Shown piece after piece: positions 8,915 through 17,908 of a DNA stretch of 62,159 bases. Source of the stretch: Pseudomonas sp. GD03858 (GTDB taxonomy: Bacteria > Pseudomonadota > Gammaproteobacteria > Pseudomonadales > Pseudomonadaceae); contig NZ_JAOCDM010000021.1 in NCBI RefSeq assembly GCF_029840925.1, forward strand, positions 1-62,159. Reading direction: 5' to 3'. Under the pieces are notes generated by a model, which was given only the letters and a program-made list of their open reading frames with translations, was not told where the DNA came from and did not search any database. Each line of letters starts with the position of its first letter. The first letter of the stretch is position 1. The position numbers and the translations under genes are program-made.

Positions 8915-9124
8915 ATGTCCAACCGTCAATCCGGTGTTGTCAAGTGGTTCAACGATGAGAAGGGCTACGGCTTCATCACCCCTCAGTCGGGCGACGACCT
9001 GTTCGTGCACTTCAAAGCCATCCAAGCTGACGGCTTCAAGACCCTGAAAGAAGGCCAGGCTGTTACTTTCGTCGCTACCCGCGGCCAGAAAGGCATGCAG
9101 GCTGAAGAAGTTCAGATCGCCTAA
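8915..9124 (+). CDS. Cold-shock domain protein (CspA family)
   Basis: 69 residues forming one cold-shock domain: [13 protein letters not shown] contains the RNP1 motif and LFVHF the RNP2 motif. It binds single-stranded nucleic acid and acts as an RNA chaperone. A strong AAGGAGAC SD lies 8 bases upstream. The long AT-leaning leader after dcd is typical of csp genes, whose mRNA leaders influence stability and translation. A strong terminator follows. Confidence 0.95.
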   Translation: MSNRQSGVVKWFNDEKGYGFITPQSGDDLFVHFKAIQADGFKTLKEGQAVTFVATRGQKGMQAEEVQIA

Positions 9125-9147
9125 GTCGATCTCGCTTCCTCGCTTTC

Positions 9148-9177
9148 AAAAAAAACCCGCCATTGGCGGGTTTTTTT
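9148..9177 (+). terminator. Rho-independent terminator of the cold-shock gene
   Basis: AAACCCGCC-ATT-GGCGGGTTTTTTT: a 7-9 bp stem with a clear T-tract, 24 bases after the stop codon. Confidence 0.93.
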
Positions 9178-9215
9178 GTGCCTGAAACATCGATGGTTTT
9201 GCCGGCGCGCCTGTT

Positions 9216-9287
9216 CGTGGGAGCGGGCTTGCCCCGCGATGGCGCCAACCCAGGTAATCATCATCGCGGGGCAAGCCCGCTCCCACG
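9216..9287. repeat. REP palindrome pair (REPIN), P. putida type
   Basis: CGTGGGAGCGGGCTTGCCCC faces its reverse complement about 30 bases later, giving a long hairpin between the cold-shock gene and mrp. Confidence 0.92.
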
Positions 9288-9314
9288 CCTCTCAGGGCCC
9301 ACGCCTGGCGAGGT

Positions 9315-10409
9315 TCAATCCTCGCTGATGGTAATGCTCGGCATCGCCGGCGCCGCCGCTTCCTGCAGCACGATACGCGCGCCCACCTGCCGCGCCAGCT
9401 CCTGGTAGACCATGGCGATCTGGCTTTCCGGCTCGGCGATGGCGGTTGGCTTGCCGCTGTCGGCCTGCTCGCGGATCAGCATCGACAACGGCAGCGAGGC
9501 CAGCAACTCGACCCCGTACTGCGCCGCCAGCTTCTCGCCTCCACCTTCGCCGAACAGGTGCTCGGCGTGGCCGCAATTGGAGCAGATGTGCACCGCCATG
9601 TTCTCCACCACGCCCAGCACCGGGATATTGACCTTGCGGAACATTTCCACGCCCTTCTTGGCGTCCAGCAATGCCAGGTCCTGAGGCGTGGTGACGATCA
9701 CCGAGCCCGCCACCGGCACTTTCTGCGCCAGGGTCAGCTGGATGTCACCGGTACCCGGCGGCATGTCGATCACCAGGTAGTCGAGATCATCCCAGGCGGT
9801 CTGGGTCACCAGTTGCAGCAATGCGCCCGAGACCATCGGCCCGCGCCAGACCATCGGCGTGTTGTCATCGGTGAGGAAGGCCATGGACATGACTTCGACG
9901 CCATGAGCCTTGATCGGCACGAACCACTTCTGCTCGCGCACCTGTGGGCGGGTGCCCTCGGCGATGCCGAACATCACGCCCTGGCTGGGGCCGTAGATGT
10001 CGGCATCGAGGATGCCGACCCGCGCACCTTCACGGGCCAGGGCCAGGGCCAGGTTGGCGGCGGTGGTCGACTTGCCCACACCGCCCTTGCCCGAGGCCAC
10101 GGCAATGACGTTCTTCACGTTGGCCATGGCCGGCACCTGGGCCTGGGCCTTGTGGGTGGCGATCACGCAGTCGATGCTGACGCTGGCCGCGGCGACCCCA
10201 TCGAGGTGCTCGATGGCGGTCTGCAGCACCTGCGCCCAGCCCCCCTTGAACAGGCCTGCGGCATATCCCAGCTGCAACTGCACGCTGACCTGGCCGCCCT
10301 GGATATCGATGGCGCGCACACAACCGGCGCTGACCGGGTCCAGGTTCAGGTAGGGGTCGGTGTACTGGCGAAGCACGCCTTCGACGGCGGCGCGGGTAAC
10401 GGCACTCAT
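9315..10409 (-). CDS. mrp: Mrp/ApbC iron-sulfur cluster carrier ATPase
   Basis: 364 residues. An N-terminal MIP18/DUF59 domain (residues 1-90) precedes a deviant Walker A P-loop, SGKGGVGKST, at 106-115. The C-terminal C-x-x-C (ICSNCGHAEHLFG) can bridge a [4Fe-4S] cluster between two subunits. The family delivers Fe-S clusters to apo-proteins. The start at 10409 has GGGAG upstream; an ATG four codons earlier lacks this spacing. It is divergent from metG across a 157-base promoter region. Confidence 0.95.
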   Translation of the reverse strand: MSAVTRAAVEGVLRQYTDPYLNLDPVSAGCVRAIDIQGGQVSVQLQLGYAAGLFKGGWAQVLQTAIEHLDGVAAASVSIDCVIATHKAQAQVPAMANVKNVIAVASGKGGVGKSTTAANLALALAREGARVGILDADIYGPSQGVMFGIAEGTRPQVREQKWFVPIKAHGVEVMSMAFLTDDNTPMVWRGPMVSGALLQLVTQTAWDDLDYLVIDMPPGTGDIQLTLAQKVPVAGSVIVTTPQDLALLDAKKGVEMFRKVNIPVLGVVENMAVHICSNCGHAEHLFGEGGGEKLAAQYGVELLASLPLSMLIREQADSGKPTAIAEPESQIAMVYQELARQVGARIVLQEAAAPAMPSITISED

Positions 10410-10566
10410 GGAGGCTCCCATTGGCAGACTGAATACGGAACAGGCGCCTATGCTAACCCGTCAATCGTCAGTCGATGCGTCGCTGGGGTGAAATATATTT
10501 CCCAGCCCTTTATAGTGGCCGATCACCCTCATTTTTACCCGTAGCCAGATAAGTAGCCGAGCCACC

Positions 10567-12606
10567 ATGTCCGAGCCACGCCAGATTCTCGTCACCAGCG
10601 CCCTGCCCTATGCCAATGGATCGATCCACCTTGGCCATATGCTGGAGTACATCCAGACGGACATGTGGGTGCGCTTCCAGAAGATGCGTGGCCACCAGTG
10701 CATCTACGTCTGCGCCGACGACGCCCACGGCTCGGCCATCATGCTGCGCGCCGAGAAGGAAGGCATCACTCCGGAACAGCTGATCGCCAACGTCCAGGCC
10801 GAGCACAGCGGCGACTTCGCCGACTTCCTGGTCGACTTCGACAATTTCCACTCCACGCATAGCGAGGAGAACCGCGAGCTGTCGGGAATGATCTACACCC
10901 GCCTGCGCGACGCCGGGCACATCGCCACCCGTTCCGTGACCCAGTACTACGATCCCGAAAAGGGCATGTTCCTGGCCGACCGCTTCATCAAGGGAACCTG
11001 CCCCAAGTGCGCGGCCGAAGACCAGTATGGCGACAACTGCGAAAAATGCGGCGCCACCTATGCCCCCACCGAACTGAAGAACCCCAAGTCGGCGATCTCC
11101 GGCGCCACCCCGGTGCTGCGCGACTCTCAGCACTTCTTCTTCAAGCTGCCGGACTTCCAGGCCATGCTGCAGCAGTGGACCCGTAGCGGCACCCTGCAGG
11201 ACGCCGTGGCCAACAAGCTCGCCGAATGGCTGGACTCGGGCCTGCAGGAGTGGGACATCTCCCGCGACGCACCGTACTTCGGCTTCGAGATCCCGGGCGA
11301 GCCGGGCAAGTACTTCTATGTCTGGCTCGACGCGCCGATCGGCTACATGGCCAGCTTCAAGAACCTCTGCGCGCGCCGCCCGGAGCTCGACTTCGACGCG
11401 TTCTGGAATGCAGACTCCAAGGCCGAGCTGTACCACTTCATCGGCAAGGACATCGTCAATTTCCACGCCCTGTTCTGGCCAGCCATGCTCGAAGGCGCGG
11501 GTTTTCGCAAGCCAACCGCGGTCAACGTGCACGGTTACCTGACCGTCAATGGCGCGAAGATGTCCAAGTCGCGTGGCACCTTCATCAAGGCGCGCACCTA
11601 TCTGGATCACCTGCAGCCGGAATACCTGCGCTACTACTACGCGGCCAAGCTGGGCCGTGGCGTCGACGACCTCGACCTGAACCTCGAGGACTTCGTGCAG
11701 AAGGTCAACTCCGACCTGGTTGGCAAGGTGGTCAACATCGCCAGCCGCTGCGCCGGTTTCATTCACAAGGGCAACGACGGCGTGATGGTTGCCGGCGATG
11801 CCGCGCCAGAGCTGACCGAGGCCTTCCTCGCCGCCGCGCCTTCGATCGCAGAGGCCTACGAAGGTCGCGACTTTGGCCGTGCCATGCGCGAGATCATGGC
11901 CCTGGCCGATCGCGCCAACGCCTGGATCGCCGACAAAGCTCCATGGTCGCTGGCCAAGCAGGAAGGCAAGCAGGACGAGGTACAGGCCATCTGCGCCCAA
12001 GGCATCAACCTGTTCCGCCAGCTGGTGGTCTTCCTCAAGCCTGTGCTGCCGGTCCTGGCGGCCGATGCCGAGGCATTCCTCAACATCGCCCCGCTGACCT
12101 GGAACGATCACCTGTCGCGCCTGGAAAACCACAAGCTCAACCCGTTCAAGGCGTTGATGAGCCGTATCGAGCCGAGCAAGGTCGAGGCCATGGTCGCCGC
12201 GAGCAAGGAAGACCTGCTCGCCGCCGAGGCCAAGGCCCCGGTCGGCAACGGCGAACTGGCCAAGGATCCGCTGTCGGCCGAAATCGAGTTCGACACCTTC
12301 GCCGCCGTCGACCTGCGCGTGGCGCTGATCGTCAAGGCCGAGGCCGTCGAAGGCGCCGACAAGCTGCTGCGCCTGACCCTGGACATCGGCGATGAGCGCC
12401 GCAACGTGTTCTCGGGCATCAAGTCGGCCTACCCTGAACCGTCCCAACTGGAGGGACGCCTGACCATGATGGTGGCCAACCTCAAGCCCCGCAAGATGCG
12501 CTTCGGCATCTCCGAAGGCATGGTCATGGCCGCCGGCCCTGGTGGCGAGGAGATCTACCTGCTCAGCCCGGACAGCGGCGCCAAGCCCGGTCAACGCATC
12601 AAGTAA
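10567..12606 (+). CDS. metG: Methionyl-tRNA synthetase
   Basis: 679 residues, a full-length class I synthetase. HLGH (21-24) and KMSKS (331-335) are the ATP-binding signatures. A zinc knuckle has Cys145, Cys148, Cys158 and Cys161. The last ~110 residues form the EMAP-II/Arc1p-like tRNA-binding domain ([29 protein letters not shown]), as in the dimeric E. coli enzyme. It charges tRNA-Met and initiator tRNA. A terminator follows before rnfA. Confidence 0.98.
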   Translation: MSEPRQILVTSALPYANGSIHLGHMLEYIQTDMWVRFQKMRGHQCIYVCADDAHGSAIMLRAEKEGITPEQLIANVQAEHSGDFADFLVDFDNFHSTHSEENRELSGMIYTRLRDAGHIATRSVTQYYDPEKGMFLADRFIKGTCPKCAAEDQYGDNCEKCGATYAPTELKNPKSAISGATPVLRDSQHFFFKLPDFQAMLQQWTRSGTLQDAVANKLAEWLDSGLQEWDISRDAPYFGFEIPGEPGKYFYVWLDAPIGYMASFKNLCARRPELDFDAFWNADSKAELYHFIGKDIVNFHALFWPAMLEGAGFRKPTAVNVHGYLTVNGAKMSKSRGTFIKARTYLDHLQPEYLRYYYAAKLGRGVDDLDLNLEDFVQKVNSDLVGKVVNIASRCAGFIHKGNDGVMVAGDAAPELTEAFLAAAPSIAEAYEGRDFGRAMREIMALADRANAWIADKAPWSLAKQEGKQDEVQAICAQGINLFRQLVVFLKPVLPVLAADAEAFLNIAPLTWNDHLSRLENHKLNPFKALMSRIEPSKVEAMVAASKEDLLAAEAKAPVGNGELAKDPLSAEIEFDTFAAVDLRVALIVKAEAVEGADKLLRLTLDIGDERRNVFSGIKSAYPEPSQLEGRLTMMVANLKPRKMRFGISEGMVMAAGPGGEEIYLLSPDSGAKPGQRIK

Positions 12607-12614
12607 TGCCCACC

Positions 12615-12644
12615 TGCCCCGGCCAACTGGCCGGGGCATTTGCA
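12615..12644 (+). terminator. Terminator after metG
   Basis: TGCCCCGGCCA / TGGCCGGGGCA stem followed by a short TTTG tract, 9 bases after the stop. Confidence 0.75.
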
Positions 12645-12696
12645 TCCAGCGCCCGCTGCCCGATAATCAAGGCATCCTCCTGTTCTCGGCTATCTC

Positions 12697-13227
12697 ATGA
12701 GCGACTACGTCCTGGTCCTGGTCGGCGCGGCGCTGGTCAACCACCTGGTTCTGCGACCTGAACGCAAGCGCCTACAGGCGCTAGGCCTGTGCAGCGCCCT
12801 GCTGATCCTGGTCGCCTTGCCAGCCGGCGTGTTGCTCCAACTCGCGACACCACGGCTCCAGGACCTGCGCCTGTTCCTGCTGCTGCCCCTGATCGCCGTA
12901 CTGGCCTGGGCAGTGCCACAGATACTGCGCAAGGCCCGCCCCAAATGGCCTGTCGATGGCCTGACCGGCATCCTGGCGGGCAATGCCGTGGTGCTAGGCT
13001 TGTCATTGCAGTTCGCGACCGACACCGATGATCTGCGGCAAGCCTTGATCCAGGGCCTGATGGGCGGACTGGGTTTCTGGCTTGCGTTGACACTGTTCGC
13101 CGATTTGCGAGCACGTAGCCAGCACCCCGATATCCCGTCGGCACTGCGCGGGCTGCCTATCGAACTGATCGGCGCCGGCCTGATGGCCATGGCGCTGTCC
13201 GGGTTCAACGGACTGTTCGCACAATGA
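12697..13227 (+). CDS. rnfA: Divergent RnfA-like membrane subunit
   Basis: 176 residues with about six hydrophobic helices. The ends match RnfA/RsxA well: MSDYVLVLVGAALVNHLVL and ELIGAGLMAMALSGFNGL. Compared with E. coli RsxA as I recall it (193 residues), the segment carrying the LGLCP motif is deleted after NHLVL, and the second cluster cysteine (TTNCAVLG) reads AGNAVVLG. In characterised Rnf/Nqr complexes these cysteines help hold a [2Fe-2S] cluster between RnfA and RnfE, so this subunit probably cannot. The next gene, rnfD, follows after 37 bases where rnfB and rnfC would be expected. Confidence 0.82.
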   Translation: MSDYVLVLVGAALVNHLVLRPERKRLQALGLCSALLILVALPAGVLLQLATPRLQDLRLFLLLPLIAVLAWAVPQILRKARPKWPVDGLTGILAGNAVVLGLSLQFATDTDDLRQALIQGLMGGLGFWLALTLFADLRARSQHPDIPSALRGLPIELIGAGLMAMALSGFNGLFAQ

Positions 13228-13264
13228 AAACCGCCCGGTACGCCTCTTGAAGAGCCACAACCCC

Positions 13265-14236
13265 ATGCCCGCGACCGACCCTCGCCTGCGCAGCGCCATG
13301 AACCTGGTCATGCTGGCCTGCCTCCCAGGTTTGCTGGCATTGGTCTGGTTGCAGGGCTGGGGAACACTGATCAATCTGCTGCTGTGCGCCGGCGCGGCCC
13401 TCACCACCGAAGCGCTGCTGCTGGCCTGGCGCCGACAGCCCGCAATGGAGGCCCTTGGCGACGGCAGCGCACTGGTGACCGCTGTGCTGCTCGGCGCGGC
13501 GCTTCCCAGCCAGGCGCCGTGGTGGCTGCCGGCCATCGCGGCAAGCGTCGCCATCGGCCTGGGCAAGCAAGCCTTCGGCGGCGTGGGGCGCAATCCGTTC
13601 AACCCGGCCATGGTCGGCTATGCCTTCGTCCTGCTGAGCTTTCCCCAACAGATGAATCATTGGCCCGGCGACACCCCGGGCCTGCTGGACAGCCTGCAGC
13701 GGAGTTTCGTCGACAGCACGCAGGTCGACGCCTGGGCGACACCGACAGCGCTCGACACCCTGCGCCACAACCGTAGCCTGACCATCGACGAATTGTTCGC
13801 CAGCCATTGGGCCTTCGGCCATGTGGGCGGACGTGACAGTGAGTGGGTGAATCTCGCCTTCCTGCTCGGCGGGTTGTTCCTGTTGCAGCGCAAGGTCTTC
13901 AGCTGGCATGCGCCGGTCGGCCTGCTCGGCGCCCTGTGCCTGATCAGCCTGCTGGGCTGGAACGGCTCCGGTTCGGACTCCAACGGCTCACCGCTGCTGC
14001 ACCTGTTCTCGGGATCGACCATGCTGGCGGCCTTCTTCATCGCCACCGAGCCGGTCTCCGGCTGTCGGCGCCCGCTGGCGCGACTGCTGTTCGGGATCGG
14101 CACCGGCGTGCTGATCTATGTCATCCGCACCTGGGGCAGCTATGCCGATGGCACGGCGTTCGCCATCCTGTCGATGAACCTGGCCGCGCCAGCCCTGGAT
14201 CGCTGGGTCGAACATCGACAGCAGGCCATGCCATGA
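13265..14236 (+). CDS. rnfD: RnfD-like flavoprotein membrane subunit
   Basis: 323 residues from ATG 13265; an in-frame TTG at 13247 is a possible alternative. Conserved RnfD blocks are present: QAFGGVGRNPFNPAMVGYAFVLLSFP, LFSGSTMLAAFFIATEPVS and GSYADGTAFAILSMNLAAP. The covalent FMN-Thr region, SQATPLDT in E. coli RsxD, aligns to ATPTALDT here: the Thr remains but the preceding S-x-A pattern is lost, so flavinylation is uncertain. It overlaps rnfG by 4 bases. Confidence 0.87.
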   Translation: MPATDPRLRSAMNLVMLACLPGLLALVWLQGWGTLINLLLCAGAALTTEALLLAWRRQPAMEALGDGSALVTAVLLGAALPSQAPWWLPAIAASVAIGLGKQAFGGVGRNPFNPAMVGYAFVLLSFPQQMNHWPGDTPGLLDSLQRSFVDSTQVDAWATPTALDTLRHNRSLTIDELFASHWAFGHVGGRDSEWVNLAFLLGGLFLLQRKVFSWHAPVGLLGALCLISLLGWNGSGSDSNGSPLLHLFSGSTMLAAFFIATEPVSGCRRPLARLLFGIGTGVLIYVIRTWGSYADGTAFAILSMNLAAPALDRWVEHRQQAMP

Positions 14237-14844
14237 ACACTCGCTGGCGCAGCGCCTTGCTGCTGTCGCTGGTGGTCGGCCTGGCGATCGCCGCGACCCT
14301 GGCCTGGCAACGCTGGACCGCCTCCTCGATCGCCGAGGGCACACGCCAGCTGCAACAGCAGCAATGGCTCGCGGCGCTCCCTCAAGGCAGCTATGACAAC
14401 CAGCCGCTGGACACGCCCCTCCCCCTGGTCGACGCCAGACTGCGGCACAGCCACCTGCTCGCCGGCTACCGCGCCAGCCTGTCTGGCTTGCCCGTCGCCG
14501 TGCTGTTGCACAGCAGTGTCCAGGGCTATGCGGCCCCCATCAGGCTAATCATTGCCATCGATATCCAGGGCCGCCTGCTGGGCGTACGGGTGCTCGAGCA
14601 GCAGGAAAGCCCCGGCCTGGGCAACCGACTGGTCGACCCGGCCCTGCACTGGCTCGATCAGTTCACCGGCAAGGCGCTGGGCGATACAGCCGAGCCACGC
14701 TGGGCGATCAAGCGTGATCATGGCGCCTTCGACCAGTTAGCCGGCGCGACCGTGACCTCTCGGGCCGTGATCGATGCCGTTCAGGATGCCCTGCGCTACT
14801 TTGACGAACATCGCGCGTCTCTGCTTGGCGAGACGAGACCATGA
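14233..14844 (+). CDS. rnfG: RnfG-like flavoprotein subunit
   Basis: 203 residues with one N-terminal membrane anchor (LLLSLVVGLAIAATLAW) and a periplasmic FMN-binding domain. The flavinylation motif is kept as DQLAGATVTS (consensus D-x-x-S/A-GATxT), with the acceptor Thr present. ESPGLGNRL matches the conserved ETPGLG-type motif. It accepts FMN through ApbE in known systems; no apbE lies in the window. It overlaps both rnfD and rnfE by 4 bases (ATGA). Confidence 0.88.
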   Translation: MNTRWRSALLLSLVVGLAIAATLAWQRWTASSIAEGTRQLQQQQWLAALPQGSYDNQPLDTPLPLVDARLRHSHLLAGYRASLSGLPVAVLLHSSVQGYAAPIRLIIAIDIQGRLLGVRVLEQQESPGLGNRLVDPALHWLDQFTGKALGDTAEPRWAIKRDHGAFDQLAGATVTSRAVIDAVQDALRYFDEHRASLLGETRP

Positions 14845-15365
14845 ACAGATTCCGGCTGCTCTGCGCCGCCCTGGCCCCCGTGCTCGGCGCCACCGCCACG
14901 TTCGCCCAGGCCCTCTCGATCGCCCTCGGCGCAGTGGCACTCACGAGCGTTCATCAGCTGCTGATGACTCCGCTGCGTCATCGCCTCGAAGCCCCGGCGC
15001 GCCACTGCGCGAGCCTGGCACTGGCTTGCGCGCTCACGATTTGCCTGCAACTGGGCTTGCAGGCCTGGGCCTTGCCACTGGCACAGGCGCTGGGTCACTT
15101 TCCGGCGTTGCTGGTCCTGACCTGCCTGGCCACCGAGCAGTTGCTGCCGAACGAGCAGCGCTGGCGCACGCTGCTCACGGGGCTGAGCGCCCTGCTGACG
15201 GCCAGCCTGGCCATGGGCCTGTGCCGCCAACTGCTGGCAGAGTACCTGGGCCTGCACATCGTCCGCCTCGCTCCTGGTGCGCTGATACTGCTCGGCCTGC
15301 TGCTGGGCTTGTACAATTACCTGCGTCCCCAGCCCAATCCACCACGCCGTCAAGGAAGCCTTTGA
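14841..15365 (+). CDS. rnfE: Shortened RnfE-like membrane subunit
   Basis: 174 residues against about 230 for E. coli RsxE, missing much of the C-terminal part. Alignment by eye places LAPVLGATATFAQAL over LCPLLAVTSTATNAL, so the first cluster cysteine is Ala. LVLTCLATE seems to keep the second (VTNC) cysteine. Five or more hydrophobic segments are present. It is identified mainly by position at the end of an rnf operon directly before nth; it could be viewed as an Rnf-Nqr domain remnant. Confidence 0.7.
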   Translation: MNRFRLLCAALAPVLGATATFAQALSIALGAVALTSVHQLLMTPLRHRLEAPARHCASLALACALTICLQLGLQAWALPLAQALGHFPALLVLTCLATEQLLPNEQRWRTLLTGLSALLTASLAMGLCRQLLAEYLGLHIVRLAPGALILLGLLLGLYNYLRPQPNPPRRQGSL

Positions 15366-15369
15366 CCCC

Positions 15370-16008
15370 ATGAATGCTGCCAAACGCCTGGAGATCTTTC
15401 GCAGGCTGCACGAAGACAATCCTGATCCAAAGACCGAGCTGGCCTACACCACCCCATTCGAACTGCTGATCGCGGTCATCCTCTCGGCCCAGGCGACCGA
15501 CGTCGGGGTCAACAAGGCCACTGCCCGACTGTTTCCGGTGGCCAATACGCCAGAAGCCATTCACGCCTTGGGCGTGGACGGCTTGAGCGAATACATCAAG
15601 ACCATCGGCCTCTACAACAGCAAGGCCAAGAACGTCATTGAAACCTGTCGCCTGCTGGTCGAGCAGCACGGCAGCGAGGTACCGCAAACCCGCGAAGCGC
15701 TGGAAGCATTGCCCGGCGTTGGCCGCAAGACCGCCAATGTCGTGCTCAACACAGCCTTCCGACAACTGGCCATGGCCGTCGATACGCATATCTTCAGGGT
15801 AAGCAATCGCACCGGGATCGCGCCTGGCAAGACCGTGCTGGAAGTCGAAAAGAAACTGTTGAAGTTCGTGCCCAGGGACTATCTGCTCGATGCCCACCAT
15901 TGGCTGATCCTGCATGGCCGTTACGTGTGCCAGGCCCGCAAACCACGCTGTGGCAGTTGCCGCATCGAAGACTTGTGCGAGTACAGGCACAAGACGTCGG
16001 ACGATTGA
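15370..16008 (+). CDS. nth: Endonuclease III
   Basis: 212 residues. The helix-hairpin-helix LPGVGRKTANVVLNTAF holds the catalytic Lys, and AVDTHIFRVSNR holds the catalytic Asp. The C-terminal C-x6-C-x2-C-x5-C (CQARKPRCGSCRIEDLC) binds the [4Fe-4S] cluster. It excises oxidised pyrimidines and cleaves AP sites in base excision repair. Placement after rnf genes is conserved in many gammaproteobacteria. It starts 4 bases after rnfE. Confidence 0.97.
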   Translation: MNAAKRLEIFRRLHEDNPDPKTELAYTTPFELLIAVILSAQATDVGVNKATARLFPVANTPEAIHALGVDGLSEYIKTIGLYNSKAKNVIETCRLLVEQHGSEVPQTREALEALPGVGRKTANVVLNTAFRQLAMAVDTHIFRVSNRTGIAPGKTVLEVEKKLLKFVPRDYLLDAHHWLILHGRYVCQARKPRCGSCRIEDLCEYRHKTSDD

Positions 16009-16112
16009 GGCAATAGTTGAAACCGACGTATCGCGATTGAAAAAATCTTTTTTACCCGCTCAGGGAATCCCGCTATAAGGACGGCCAATGGCCCTTTGGC
16101 TTGGAGTGACGC

Positions 16113-16289
16113 ATGAGCACCGATAAAGAAGACCTGGCTATCGACGAAGACTTCCCGGCGACGGACGATGACGGTGAGGCGCAGCCTGAACCGGCCAAGA
16201 CCAACCTCAGCAAACGCCGTACCATCGACAACATGCTCGAAGAGCGGCGCCTGAAGAAACAGCTGGCCGACTTCGACTACGACCTGTAG
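16113..16289 (+). CDS. PA3496-family small acidic protein
   Basis: 58 residues starting MSTDKEDLAIDEDFPATDDD. The N-terminal half is very acidic and the C-terminal half basic and helical (SKRRTIDNMLEERRLKKQLADFDYDL). TTGGAG lies 5 bases before the ATG and a terminator follows directly. I recognise it as the small protein found after nth in Pseudomonas, annotated as a putative envelope-integrity protein; its activity is not known. Confidence 0.85.
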   Translation: MSTDKEDLAIDEDFPATDDDGEAQPEPAKTNLSKRRTIDNMLEERRLKKQLADFDYDL

Positions 16290-16297
16290 CGAACGTA

Positions 16298-16325
16298 GAA
16301 AAGCCTCCCGAGCGGAGGCTTTTTA
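16298..16325. terminator. Terminator between the PA3496-family gene and the response regulator
   Basis: AAAAGCCTCC-CGAG-CGGAGGCTTTTT stem-loop with A- and T-tracts on both sides, able to serve both convergent genes. Confidence 0.92.
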
Positions 16326-16328
16326 CCT

Positions 16329-16955
16329 TCAGGCCAACCCGTGTCGTTGCGCAAGCTCGATAAGGTCGACCAGCGAACGTGCGTTGAGCTTGAGCAACAG
16401 GCGGGTCTTGTAGGTACTTACAGTCTTGTTGCTGAGGAACATGCTATCAGCAATTTCCTTGTTGCTCTTGCCACGCGCGAGTTGCTGCAACACCATCATT
16501 TCCCGCCCGGAGAGCCGTTCGACCATCTCGATTTCCGTACCACCTCCCACACCTGAGCGCCCCTTGTGCAGCGCCTGGTTTGGGAAATAGCTGTACCCGG
16601 AAAGCACTGCCTTGATGGCACTCAACAGCTCGGTCAACTCCTGCTGTTTGCACACATATCCGGCAGCACCGGCCTGCATGCAGCGCATGGAAAAATGCCC
16701 AGGCGCCTGGGACGTCAGCACCAGCACCTTGCTTGCGGGGCTTATCAGCGTCATTCGCGCAATGACTTCAAGCCCGTCCAGCTTGGGAATCCCGATATCC
16801 AGAATGACGATGTCCGGCAGATGCTCCCGCGTAAGTTGCAAGGCGTCCACACCGTTGTCGCTCTCCGCCACTACCTCGTAGCCATGCCGTTCCATCAGCA
16901 TGCGTACGGCCAGGCGAATGACCGGGTGATCATCCACGATCAGCACTTTATTCAT
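16329..16955 (-). CDS. NarL/LuxR-type response regulator (EvgA/RocA-like)
   Basis: 208 residues. The receiver domain starts MNKVLIVDDHPVIRLAVRML, with the acidic pair Asp8-Asp9 and phospho-acceptor Asp53 (VILDIGIP). The C-terminal LuxR helix-turn-helix reads LSGREMMVLQQLARGKSNKEIADSMFLSNKTVSTYK. It resembles the EvgA/RocA group of DNA-binding regulators. No sensor kinase gene adjoins it, so its partner must be elsewhere. Upstream lies an AT-rich region of about 380 bases. Confidence 0.92.
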   Translation of the reverse strand: MNKVLIVDDHPVIRLAVRMLMERHGYEVVAESDNGVDALQLTREHLPDIVILDIGIPKLDGLEVIARMTLISPASKVLVLTSQAPGHFSMRCMQAGAAGYVCKQQELTELLSAIKAVLSGYSYFPNQALHKGRSGVGGGTEIEMVERLSGREMMVLQQLARGKSNKEIADSMFLSNKTVSTYKTRLLLKLNARSLVDLIELAQRHGLA

Positions 16956-17332
16956 GCGATTTCCATTGATACGTTATTTTTAATCCAATAGCCCACCATA
17001 ACCGAACATAACGATTATTAATGCAACGGTTTCCCTGGCTGAACCACCGAAAGAAATGGACTACGAACTTTAAGGACTATTCCTACACAAGCCTGTTGCC
17101 CAAAAAACAATAAGCTCATGCTCTTTCACAACGACCGGAAAATTAACAGGCCCCCTCATGGGATCCAAGTACTGGTGACTTACTCTTCGTGCAGGAAAAT
17201 TCAACTCCGAGCACAAGATATTGAGTACTGCCGAACCAAGGAGGATCAAGTTTCCAACCTTGGAAAAACCGCACCGTTATCCCAGCCACGCAAACAGGTT
17301 ACTGATGAGCAAAGCATGCCCGGGCACTCACC
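16956..17332. other. Intergenic region with a short inverted repeat
   Basis: No convincing gene. The region is AT-richer than its surroundings and should hold the promoter of the response regulator. A perfect inverted repeat, TTTCCAA-CC-TTGGAAA, lies at 17251-17266 just after AAGGAGG (17238-17244), an SD-like sequence with no start codon at a usable distance. Confidence 0.5.
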
Positions 17333-17857
17333 ATGAGCCAAGAATCCATCAGTCCACTCACCCTCATCGCTGTATTCGCCGGCGTAATCGAAGCTTCGGC
17401 ACTGGCGTCGCTGCCATTCCTGAGCGATGACAGCCAGATCATCTATACATGGTTTCTGGTGGTATTCCCGTTCTTCCTGACCGTGCTGTTCTTCCTGACA
17501 CTCAATTTCAATGCAGGCTCGCTGTTCGCCCCCGACAAGCACGAACCCGCCCAGACCTGTTCAGGCCCCACTGCGCTGCATGCGAACCCGGCCTCGACAA
17601 CAGAAGAACACCACCCCCCTCGAGCCTCGGCAGCCGAGATACCCACCGAGCAGGATGGCAGCATCATCATCGCCATCTCAGGCCCGGACAGCCGCAGGAT
17701 GATCGAGAACCACATACTGCGAATGATCGAGACCCCCCAAGCCACGGCCCGACACTGGACCTTGTACAACCTCGACACGCGTGCGTGCATCCATCTTTCG
17801 GCAGGCCCCATGGGCGAGGATTCCGAGGTGCCATTCGCCACCGATCAGGCACGCTGA
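17333..17857 (+). CDS. Hypothetical membrane protein with cytoplasmic-like C-terminal domain
   Basis: 174 residues. Two predicted membrane helices (LTLIAVFAGVIEASALASL and TWFLVVFPFFLTVLFFLTL) are followed by a Pro/Ala/Glu-rich linker (about 65-105) and a small domain with a strand-helix pattern (GSIIIAISGPDSRRMIENHI). No clear SD precedes the ATG at 17333 and no earlier in-frame start exists after the upstream stop at 17306. No family was recognised. It converges with argG on a shared terminator. Confidence 0.65.
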   Translation: MSQESISPLTLIAVFAGVIEASALASLPFLSDDSQIIYTWFLVVFPFFLTVLFFLTLNFNAGSLFAPDKHEPAQTCSGPTALHANPASTTEEHHPPRASAAEIPTEQDGSIIIAISGPDSRRMIENHILRMIETPQATARHWTLYNLDTRACIHLSAGPMGEDSEVPFATDQAR

Positions 17858-17863
17858 ATCACA

Positions 17864-17898
17864 GGCAAAAAAAACCCGGCCGCAGCCGGGTTCTTTCT
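17864..17898. terminator. Bidirectional terminator between the membrane protein and argG
   Basis: AACCCGGC-CGCA-GCCGGGTT with a long A-run on the left and a T-rich run on the right. Confidence 0.9.
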
Positions 17899-17908
17899 GT
17901 GACCGAAC

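Noticed and set aside
10510..12645. 711-codon open frame antisense to metG
   Set aside because: High-GC shadow frame: the sense strand encodes a complete methionyl-tRNA synthetase with all motifs, and the antisense product has no recognisable domain or SD.
13228..13264. Possible hidden rnfB or rnfC between rnfA and rnfD
   Set aside because: The gap is 37 bases and none of the six frames around it shows cysteine-rich ferredoxin motifs.
17118..17336. 72-codon open frame upstream of the membrane protein gene
   Set aside because: No SD, no hydrophobic pattern or known motif, and composition unlike neighbouring coding DNA.
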